Of a DNA stretch of 37,877 bases, positions 32,372-37,877 are shown one piece after another; position 1 is the first letter of the stretch, and each line of letters starts with the position of its first letter. This stretch comes from an uncultured Bacteroidota bacterium. Its GTDB lineage: Bacteria; Bacteroidota; Bacteroidia; Bacteroidales; P3. The position numbers and the translations under genes are program-made. The notes under the pieces are model-generated. The model was not told the origin of the DNA and searched no databases. It worked only from the letters and a program-made list of their open reading frames with translations. The stretch is taken from contig CACYKY010000018.1 in NCBI GenBank assembly GCA_902775135.1, positions 1 through 37,877 of the forward strand, given 5' to 3'.

Positions 32372-33580
32372 TCAGTCGTCCAGCGCCAAGCCGCCTAGCG
32401 AGGTCTCTTTGTAGAGGCTCGGCAGGTCGTGGCCGGTGAGTTTCATGGTCTTCACCACCTTGTCGAAGCTGATGATGTGGCGGCCGTCGCTCATCATGGC
32501 GTAGATGTTGATGTCCAAAGCGCGGAGGGCGGCCATAGCGTTGCGCTCAATGCAGGGGATCTGCACGAGGCCGCACAAGGGGTCGCACGTCAGGCCCAGG
32601 TTGTGCTCCATGGCCATCTCGGCGGCATACTCTATCTGCTTGGGACTCCCGCCGAAGAGCTGGTTGCTGGCCACAGCGGCCATCACACAGGCGCTGCCCA
32701 CCTCGGCTTGGCACCCCGCTTCGGCACCGCTGATGGTGGCGTTGGTCTTGATGACGTTGGCAAAGAGGCCCGCGGTGGCCATAGCGCGCAGTATCTCGCG
32801 GTCGGTAAATCCGTGGTTCTTCTTTAGGTGATACAACACCGCCGGCAGCACACCACTCGAGCCACAGGTGGGGGCGGTGACAATCTTGGCGCCGCAGGCG
32901 TTCTGCTCGCTGGTGGCCAGCGCGTAGGCGATGACCAAAGCGCGACTCTGCAGCGAGGGTTTGAAGCCGCTGGCCCTCACATGGTACTGGTGGGCCTTGG
33001 AGCGCAGGTGCAGGCCGCCGGCAATGACGCGGTCGTCCTGCAAACCCTCCTCGATGGTATGCTGCATCTGCTGCCACATGTCCTCCAGATACATCCACAG
33101 CGTCCCGTCCTCGCATTGCTCCACATACTCCCAGAAACTCAGCCCCTCCTTGTCTATGTAATCCATGATGTCCTTCATGGTGTTGTGCGGATACACCTCG
33201 CCTTCGGGCGTGATGCCCAGCGGCACCTCGCCCTCCTCGGTGGCCAGGTAGCCGCCGCCGATGCTGTATACGAGCCAGCTCTCCTCTACCCCACCCTCAG
33301 CATCAAGGGCTTCGAAGAGCATCCCGTTGGGATGGAACGGCTTCACCACATCCGCCCGCCACACAATCTCCACCTCCTTGGGCGCCAAGCCTCGGGCAAT
33401 GGCCTGGTCGGTATGGTGCCCCTTGCCGGTGGCGGCGAGGGAGCCGTAGAGGGTGACGCGGTAGCGCACAGCGCTGGCCTTGGTGCGGACAGCGAACATC
33501 TCGGCCGCACGGTGGGGCCCCATGGTGTGGCTGCTGCTGGGACCGAGGCCTATCTTGTATATCTTCTTGATTGTTTCCAT
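32372..33580 (-). CDS. sdaA: L-serine dehydratase, single-chain iron-sulfur type
   Basis: A 402-residue enzyme that deaminates L-serine to pyruvate and ammonia. The N-terminal domain has GLGPSSSHTMGPHRAA, the hallmark substrate-binding segment. The C-terminal domain carries the cysteines that bind the [4Fe-4S] cluster: APTCGSSGVLP and TCDPLCGLVQIPCIERNA. I chose the ATG at 33580, which begins METIKKIYKIG; an upstream Met adds ten residues without support. A minus-strand TATATTTG box is at 33657-33664. The oxygen-sensitive cluster fits an anaerobe. Confidence 0.94.
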   Translation of the reverse strand: METIKKIYKIGLGPSSSHTMGPHRAAEMFAVRTKASAVRYRVTLYGSLAATGKGHHTDQAIARGLAPKEVEIVWRADVVKPFHPNGMLFEALDAEGGVEESWLVYSIGGGYLATEEGEVPLGITPEGEVYPHNTMKDIMDYIDKEGLSFWEYVEQCEDGTLWMYLEDMWQQMQHTIEEGLQDDRVIAGGLHLRSKAHQYHVRASGFKPSLQSRALVIAYALATSEQNACGAKIVTAPTCGSSGVLPAVLYHLKKNHGFTDREILRAMATAGLFANVIKTNATISGAEAGCQAEVGSACVMAAVASNQLFGGSPKQIEYAAEMAMEHNLGLTCDPLCGLVQIPCIERNAMAALRALDINIYAMMSDGRHIISFDKVVKTMKLTGHDLPSLYKETSLGGLALDD

Positions 33581-33656
33581 ATTCTTAGCAGTTAAGTAGT
33601 CTCTAGTCAAAGAGTATCAGAGACTTCGTCATAACATTTGTTACAATTACAAAATG

Positions 33657-33664
33657 CAAATATA
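33657..33664 (-). promoter_or_regulatory. -7 box of sdaA
   Basis: TATATTTG followed by C on the minus strand, 77 nt upstream of the ATG at 33580. Confidence 0.6.
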
Positions 33665-33702
33665 CAAAAAAACTTAAAAACCACAGATCAGTTTTTTTTT
33701 CG

Positions 33703-33710
33703 TATCTTTG
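33703..33710 (+). promoter_or_regulatory. -7 box of the YARHG gene
   Basis: TATCTTTG followed by C, 27 nt before the ATG at 33737, just after a T-rich tract. Divergent from the sdaA box. Confidence 0.7.
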
Positions 33711-33736
33711 CCTTGTTTTTTTAGCATGGATAGAAT

Positions 33737-34912
33737 ATGAAAACTCTGAAAATATGCATCATATCGATACTCTGCCTGATGACGGCGCTGCCCGCTGTGG
33801 CCAACGACGGCACCTACTACACTCGTGGCAATCAGCTCGTTCCCCTGCAGGAGACGGATATCAGCGTGAGACGAGAGGTGCTGACCATCAGCTTGATGGA
33901 CAACGGCTATGCCCGTGTGGACGTGCAGTACGAGTTCTGGAATCCCGGTGTCGCCAAGACCCTCACCATGGGCTTCGAGGCCGACCCTCCCTACAATTTC
34001 GACTATAAGTTCTACCCCGACGGCCGCCATCCCAGCATCAGCCTCTTCACCGTGGAGATGAACGGCCGCACCCTCCCCTACCGCAATGCCGCCTGTGTGC
34101 TGGAAGAAAAACTAAATTGTAAACTGCCCTTGCGGTATGTCGACACCACCAAGCGCTACTATGTCTTCGACAACAACCTCCTCTACGAGGACGACGGCCG
34201 CAACGAACCCACCGACTTCGACGCCGGCCTTCCGTTCGCCTATGTCTACTATTTCGAAGCCGACTTCCAACCGGGCCTCAACCGCGTGCATCACAGCTAT
34301 GTATACAAGATGTCCACCAACGTGGGCAGCCCGTTCATAGTGGAATACAAGCTTACGCCTGCCGCCCGCTGGGCCGGGGGGACTATCGGCGACTTCACGC
34401 TGACCATCCGTGCCGACAGCACAGCCAAGCACTTCTTTGTCTTCGACACCCTGTTCGGCGATGCGTCGTTCGCCGTCAGCGAGGGCATGGGCAAGCTGCG
34501 CCGCTCGGAGCGTTACGGCGGCAACCCTACGGAGGTGAGCCTCCGCAACGGTGCCATCACGCTTCACCGCACCCACTTCGCCCCCAAGAGCGAACTGACC
34601 ATCATGGCTGTGGGCATCTACGGCCTCTATGTCGACAACAAGTGCATCACCGGTGGCACCTACGACCGCTCAGCACGTATCGACTGGGGCCCCTACGAGG
34701 GTATGCAGTGGGTGCCCGCCGACGCGGCCTTCCGCCAGCGCGTGATGCGCAACCTGCCCTATGCCCACCGCGGCCATGTTTTTGCAGACAAGAAGTTGAA
34801 GGCTTATTTCGAAAGCCTGTGGTGGTACATGCCCGACCCCTCCTACAAAGACGACACCAGCGACTTCACCCAAGTTGACTGGTCATATGTAAGATATAAA
34901 AAAGAAGAATGA
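33737..34912 (+). CDS. Secreted protein with C-terminal YARHG domain
   Basis: A 391-residue protein with a signal peptide (ICIISILCLMTALPAVA). The middle part (about 30-280) is beta-rich and resembles DUF4424-type extracellular proteins (VDVQYEFWNPGVAKTLTMGF). The last ~60 residues are a YARHG domain (NLPYAHRGHVFADKKLKAYF, then WWYMPDPSYK), a module found in cell-surface proteins and thought to bind carbohydrate or peptide. No catalytic residue is evident. It has its own promoter and converges with rplY. The role is unknown. Confidence 0.78.
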   Translation: MKTLKICIISILCLMTALPAVANDGTYYTRGNQLVPLQETDISVRREVLTISLMDNGYARVDVQYEFWNPGVAKTLTMGFEADPPYNFDYKFYPDGRHPSISLFTVEMNGRTLPYRNAACVLEEKLNCKLPLRYVDTTKRYYVFDNNLLYEDDGRNEPTDFDAGLPFAYVYYFEADFQPGLNRVHHSYVYKMSTNVGSPFIVEYKLTPAARWAGGTIGDFTLTIRADSTAKHFFVFDTLFGDASFAVSEGMGKLRRSERYGGNPTEVSLRNGAITLHRTHFAPKSELTIMAVGIYGLYVDNKCITGGTYDRSARIDWGPYEGMQWVPADAAFRQRVMRNLPYAHRGHVFADKKLKAYFESLWWYMPDPSYKDDTSDFTQVDWSYVRYKKEE

Positions 34913-34944
34913 ATATATAAAAATCACCATTCATCAGTTAGCCA

Positions 34945-35058
34945 CTTAGAAATTAGAATTTAGAAACAGAATTCAAAGAATCACTTTCCACTTTCAATTT
35001 TCAATTTTCAATTTTCCACTTTCCACTTTCCACTTTCCGTTTTCCACTTTCCACTCCC
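34945..35058. repeat. Mixed heptad repeats (TTAGAAT, TTTTCAA, CTTTCCA)
   Basis: In order: TTAGAAATTAGAATTTAGAA-type units, then TTTTCAA units, then CTTTCCA units, nearly continuous. They fill the gap between the YARHG gene and the rplY terminator. The TTTTCAA and CTTTCCA order mirrors 271-329 in reverse complement. Confidence 0.85.
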
Positions 35059-35072
35059 TTTCACTATTCACT

Positions 35073-35115
35073 AAAAAAGAGACAGGCGCCTCCTTCGGAG
35101 TCGCCTGCCTCTTTT
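35073..35115. terminator. Bidirectional terminator with UUCG tetraloop
   Basis: AAAAGAG-A-CAGGCG pairs with CGCCTG-C-CTCTTTT. The inner CTCC-TTCG-GAG forms a stable tetraloop hairpin. A run of T follows on the minus strand, and CTCTTTTCTC on the plus strand. It ends rplY transcription and probably also the YARHG gene. Confidence 0.85.
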
Positions 35116-35135
35116 CTCTGATAAGCAACCGTGTC

Positions 35136-35723
35136 TTACTCGGCAGCGGCCTCACCTTCACCTTCGTCGGCAGTGGCGCTGGCGCGGGTGCTGAGGACGT
35201 TGACCACCTCGCTGCTCTTCGGGTTGAGGATGGTGTAGTTCTCGGCGGCGATATCCTGGACGCGGATGCGCTGGTTGACATCGAGGTTGGTGATGTCGAG
35301 GAGCACCTCGCTGGGCATGTTGGCAGGAATGGCCTTCACATTGAGGCGTTTCTGCTTGTAAGCCAGCTTGCCGCCCTTCATGACACCCTTCGAGGTGCCG
35401 GTGGTGTGGACGGGAATGGACATCACGACGGGCTTGTCGTCGGTCAGCTCATAGAAGTCGGCGTGATAGACAATCTCGGTCACGGGGTGGAACTCGATGT
35501 CTTTCAGCATGGTCATGTGCTCAACACCGTTGATGGTGATCTTCTGGAAGCAGGGCTCGGGGTTGAACAGAATGCGCTGGAAAGCCGTCTGGTCAACGCT
35601 GAACATGATCTGCTCACCTTTACCGTACATGACACAAGGCACTTTGGCGTCGCGACGCAGAGCCTTAGCATCCTTTTTCCCTACGTTCTCGCGGAGAGAA
35701 CCGCTCATTGATACTACTCTCAT
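35136..35723 (-). CDS. rplY: 50S ribosomal protein L25 (CTC type)
   Basis: 195 residues, the long general-stress (CTC) form that binds 5S rRNA. It has the L25 N-terminal domain (GSLRENVGKKDAKALRR; VPCVMYGKGEQ) and a beta-barrel C-terminal domain (VSIPVHTTGTSKGV-like). An acidic tail (DEGEGEAAAE) is usual. It lies about 100 nt downstream of prs on the same strand, the classic prs-rplY arrangement. The pth gene that often follows is absent; the convergent YARHG gene takes its place. An alternative start is five codons in. Confidence 0.93.
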   Translation of the reverse strand: MRVVSMSGSLRENVGKKDAKALRRDAKVPCVMYGKGEQIMFSVDQTAFQRILFNPEPCFQKITINGVEHMTMLKDIEFHPVTEIVYHADFYELTDDKPVVMSIPVHTTGTSKGVMKGGKLAYKQKRLNVKAIPANMPSEVLLDITNLDVNQRIRVQDIAAENYTILNPKSSEVVNVLSTRASATADEGEGEAAAE

Positions 35724-35794
35724 TGTTTGATTGTTTTTGGTTTGTTAATATAATTTGTTAATCTATTTGTCAATGTGCCGTATGCGCAAGCCAC

Positions 35795-35830
35795 TAACGC
35801 ATTTACGCATTCACACATTCACGCATTCAT
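35795..35830. repeat. CATTCACG octad repeat between prs and rplY
   Basis: Four or five 8-nt units (CACTAACG, CATTTACG, CATTCACA, CATTCACG), the same family as 22491-22578. The block abuts the prs stop codon. Confidence 0.85.
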
Positions 35831-36817
35831 TTAGTCGTTCATTCTATGAATCACACCTTTTCTGTGCAAAGTCGTCTCATAGAGGTTGTCCAGGCTCTCG
35901 TAGTTCACCACGCGGCGGATGGCTTCGGCCAGCAGCCAGTCGCAGCTCAGCACATGGATCTTGCTGCTCTCGCGCTTCAGCGGGATGGTGTCGGTGGTGA
36001 CAAGCTCCTCAAGCTCCGAGGCCTCCACCTTCTCGATGGCGTTGCCGCTGAGCACGGGATGGGTAATCATGGCACGCACGCTCAGGGCACCGCTCTCCTT
36101 GATGATACCGGCAGCCTTGCAGATGGTGGTACCCGTATCGATGATGTCGTCGAGCAGGATGACATGCTTGCCCTTCACATCGCCGATCAGGCGCATCTCG
36201 CCAATCTCGTTGGGTTTGTTGCGGTGCTTGTAGCAAATCACGAAGCTGTTGTTCAGCGTCTTGGCATACATGCCGGCACGCTTGCTGCCGCCCATGTCGG
36301 GGCTGGCGAACATCACATCGTTGATGTCGAATTTCTCGCGGATATAAGGCATGAACAGCGACGAGCCGTAGAGGTGGTCGACGGGAAGGGTGAAGAAACC
36401 CTGTATCTGGTCGGCATGGAGGTCCATCGTGATGACACGATCCACACCCGCCACCGTAATCATATCGGCAATGAGCCTCGACGCAATGGGCACATGCGGC
36501 TTGTCCTTGCGGTCCTGACGCGCGAAACCATAATAAGGTATCACGGCCACGATCTTCTGTGCCGATGCACGCTTGGCAGCGTCGATCATCATCAGCAACT
36601 CGAAGAGGTTGTCCGTCGGCGGAATGGTGCTCTGGATGATGAACACGATACCACCGCGAATGGTCTCCTCATAGGAAGGCTGAAACTCGCCGTCGGCATA
36701 CTGAAAAACGGTTGAATTGCCCAGCGGGATACCATAGATCTCCGCCACGCGGCGTGCCAGGTTTTCGGTGGCGCGGCCGGCAAAAATAAAGACCTTGTCA
36801 GAACGCATATCGCTCAT
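35831..36817 (-). CDS. prs: Ribose-phosphate pyrophosphokinase
   Basis: A 328-residue PRPP synthetase. It makes PRPP from ribose 5-phosphate and ATP for purine, pyrimidine, histidine and NAD synthesis. Visible signatures: DLHADQIQGFF (metal and ATP region) and the PRPP-binding loop VILLDDIIDTGTTI. The length is normal. A minus-strand TATTTTTG box is at 36883-36890. A second Met lies three codons in. Confidence 0.96.
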   Translation of the reverse strand: MSDMRSDKVFIFAGRATENLARRVAEIYGIPLGNSTVFQYADGEFQPSYEETIRGGIVFIIQSTIPPTDNLFELLMMIDAAKRASAQKIVAVIPYYGFARQDRKDKPHVPIASRLIADMITVAGVDRVITMDLHADQIQGFFTLPVDHLYGSSLFMPYIREKFDINDVMFASPDMGGSKRAGMYAKTLNNSFVICYKHRNKPNEIGEMRLIGDVKGKHVILLDDIIDTGTTICKAAGIIKESGALSVRAMITHPVLSGNAIEKVEASELEELVTTDTIPLKRESSKIHVLSCDWLLAEAIRRVVNYESLDNLYETTLHRKGVIHRMND

Positions 36818-36882
36818 TACAATGTTGATTTTTAGTTCTATCGTTTATTTTTTTGCTCAACCTTAAGGGCTGAAAACGAATG

Positions 36883-36890
36883 CAAAAATA
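36883..36890 (-). promoter_or_regulatory. -7 box of prs
   Basis: TATTTTTG followed by C on the minus strand, 66 nt before the ATG at 36817. Divergent from the tRNA-Leu promoter. Confidence 0.6.
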
Positions 36891-36920
36891 CACAAAATTA
36901 TTGGTTCCGCAAAAAAAAGT

Positions 36921-36951
36921 TTTGCCACTTCAAAAAAAGTGTGTACTTTTG
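36921..36951 (+). promoter_or_regulatory. tRNA-Leu promoter
   Basis: TTTG at 36921-36924 and TACTTTTG at 36944-36951, 19 nt apart. The following GCACCCG and a later CGGAAG are shared with the tRNA-Ser leader. Confidence 0.8.
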
Positions 36952-36982
36952 CACCCGATTTTGAGAAACGGAAGCCTTGAGA

Positions 36983-37013
36983 ATTTTCAATTTTCAACTT
37001 TCAATTTTCAATT
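36983..37013 (+). repeat. TTTTCAA heptad repeat in the tRNA-Leu leader
   Basis: 31 nt identical to 5434-5464 inside batC. It lies between the promoter and the tRNA, so it is part of the 5' leader that RNase P would remove. Confidence 0.9.
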
Positions 37014-37019
37014 TCAAAA

Positions 37020-37102
37020 GCCCTGGTGGTGGAATGGTAGACACGGTAGACTCAAAATCTGCTGCCGGCAACGGCGTGAGGGTTCAAGTCCCTCCCGGGG
37101 TA
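37020..37102 (+). tRNA. tRNA-Leu (anticodon CAA)
   Basis: An 83-nt cloverleaf. The acceptor GCCCTGG pairs with CCGGGGT, the anticodon loop is CTCAAAA, there is a variable arm, and the T arm is GAGGG-TTCAAGT-CCCTC. The discriminator is A. CCA is not encoded. A terminator follows at 37145-37177. Confidence 0.93.
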
Positions 37103-37144
37103 CAAAAATCCAAAAGGGTCGAGCCGCAAGGCCGAACCGCCCTT

Positions 37145-37177
37145 AAGCTCCTACGAAAGTGGAGCTTTCGTTTTTTT
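37145..37177 (+). terminator. Intrinsic terminator after tRNA-Leu
   Basis: AAGCTCC (37145-37151) pairs with GGAGCTT (37161-37167), followed by TCG and seven T residues. Confidence 0.85.
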
Positions 37178-37382
37178 ATATAGCCGCCCCCACCTCCTTC
37201 CGAGTCTCTTCTTTTTCTTCACAGAAAAAAAATATCGCAAAAAAAGACAGCAAGCTATTGCTTTCCGGCAGCGTTGCGTCATGTTGATAATTTTTTTTCA
37301 ACACCCCTCCTCCCCCATGGAAGACACCGTCAAGAACTAGCCTCCGGCCGATTTCAACGCTAACGATTTTCGCTAATTTGAT

Positions 37383-37465
37383 TTTATTCAGCGGTATTGA
37401 CTCGCTATATCTAACTTTATTCAGCGGTGCTGACTCGCTACATTTAACTATATTCATAGGTGCTC
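37383..37465 (+). repeat. 33-nt tandem repeat, about three units
   Basis: Units beginning TTTATTCAGCGGT start with a 33-nt period: TCAG at 37388 and 37421 and TCAT at 37454. The third unit is degenerate. Confidence 0.85.
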
Positions 37466-37515
37466 GCGGGCATACCACGCGACCTACGGTTCAAAGCCTG
37501 CAAAGCAGGCAGAAC

Positions 37516-37530
37516 GTTAACGTTAACCTT
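37516..37530. repeat. Second copy of the GTTAACGTTAACCTT palindrome
   Basis: Identical over 15 nt to 11382-11396 inside the lipoprotein gene; the perfect palindrome here is 12 bp. Confidence 0.85.
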
Positions 37531-37782
37531 AAACCAAAAACAACCCTGCTGAGGCGGTGCCTCAGCCTACGCGAAACCTTGGAGGGTCGCTCGATAGAGC
37601 GTCCCTTGTGGCGTATCCGTGAGCATTCTAGTTCCCGGATTTCGGAGGGTTATGATAGATTTGATAGATGGGATAGAGGGGATAGAGGGAATAGAATAGG
37701 AAGAGGCCGCCGGATGGCGGCCTCTGGGAGTGAGAGGGAGTGATGGGGATTGAGAGGGAGTGAGAGGTGGGGGCAGCGGGGG

Positions 37783-37877
37783 TTAGCCGATGTTGCCGGA
37801 GCCGATGTAGAGGGAGTTGGAGACGGAGTTGGGCTTTTTGCGGTTGGTCTTGTCGGAGGTGACGAAGCCGTAGAGGT
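37783..37877 (-). CDS. 3' end of a gene entering from the right edge (partial)
   Basis: Read on the minus strand, the last 30 codons before a TAA stop (37783-37785) are protein-like. They include LYGFVTSDKTNRKKPN and SNSLYIGSGNIG. The start lies outside the window. Codon use is C-rich, as in neighbouring genes. No family is recognised from this fragment. Confidence 0.6.
   Translation of the reverse strand, partial: LYGFVTSDKTNRKKPNSVSNSLYIGSGNIG

Larger units (their letters stand above)
37178..37782. other. Non-coding, repeat-dense region
   Basis: No gene is supported. It holds a 33-nt tandem repeat (37383-37465), the hairpins GCCTGC-AAA-GCAGGC (about 37496-37510) and GCTGAGGC-GGT-GCCTCAGC (about 37548-37566), the GTTAACGTTAAC palindrome (37516-37527), and a GATAGAGGG nine-mer repeat (about 37654-37697). 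A plus-strand open frame across it (37378-37743) simply reads these repeats. Confidence 0.75.

Noticed and set aside
37378..37743. Plus-strand 121-codon frame at the right end
   Set aside because: It reads straight through the 33-nt array, hairpins and nine-mer repeat, giving 11-residue repeats and YDRFDRWDRGDRG. This is what repeat DNA produces, with no start signal.

Overview
The window looks like chromosomal DNA of a GC-rich, anaerobic member of the Bacteroidales (Bacteroidota). Evidence: a complete Bat (Bacteroides aerotolerance) gene run, a 1105-residue SecA with a C-terminal zinc motif, a secreted deiminase with a C-terminal sorting domain of the type IX secretion system, a single-chain iron-sulfur L-serine dehydratase, and many promoters of the Bacteroidota form (TTTG, 19-21 nt, TAnnTTTG). 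I cannot name a genus from sequence alone.

Layout. 1-508: repeat-rich leader. 509-12636: one long same-strand run: MoxR ATPase, DUF58 protein, a membrane-anchored protein, two VWA proteins (BatA, BatB), TPR protein BatC, BatD, BatE, then a WG-repeat protein, an RseC-like protein, RuvC and a transglutaminase-like lipoprotein. 12834-17862: a secreted caspase-fold protein whose catalytic Cys position is Ser, an orphan beta-keto acid cleavage enzyme, and a secreted peptidylarginine/agmatine deiminase-family protein. 17848-22395: a small glycan locus with a GT4 (minus), a hexapeptide acyltransferase, a GT2 and a GT4 (plus), and a GT4 remnant that lacks its catalytic domain (minus). 22585-27300: TrmH-family methyltransferase, a small PepSY-like secreted protein, SecA (minus). 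27782-37102: tRNA-Ser, RNase Z, a sodium/solute symporter, a YD-type secreted protein, Era, L-serine dehydratase, a YARHG-domain protein, ribosomal protein L25, PRPP synthetase and tRNA-Leu. 37178-37782 is non-coding and repeat-rich. The 3' end of another gene enters at the right edge on the minus strand.

The most unusual property is not one gene. Nearly every gap carries short tandem repeats with a 7-nt (sometimes 8-nt) period, such as TTTTCAA, GGTTTAA, ATTCACC, CTATTAA, CATTAACG and CACTTAGC, plus hairpin-forming dispersed repeats. Several of these run into genes. A TTTTCAA block encodes the hydrophobic core of the BatC signal peptide. A 51-nt hairpin repeat adds 17 in-frame codons to the deiminase. 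A hairpin repeat supplies the last 15 codons of a glycosyltransferase. A 24-bp perfect palindrome lies in a lipoprotein signal peptide. These point to a repeat-generating process that keeps donating sequence to coding regions.

Functionally, the Bat run is expected to build an envelope-associated complex (MoxR chaperone, VWA proteins, TPR proteins) of still uncertain purpose. The other genes are a mix of housekeeping functions (SecA, Era, RuvC, Prs, L25, RNase Z, tRNAs) and secreted or surface-glycan functions.
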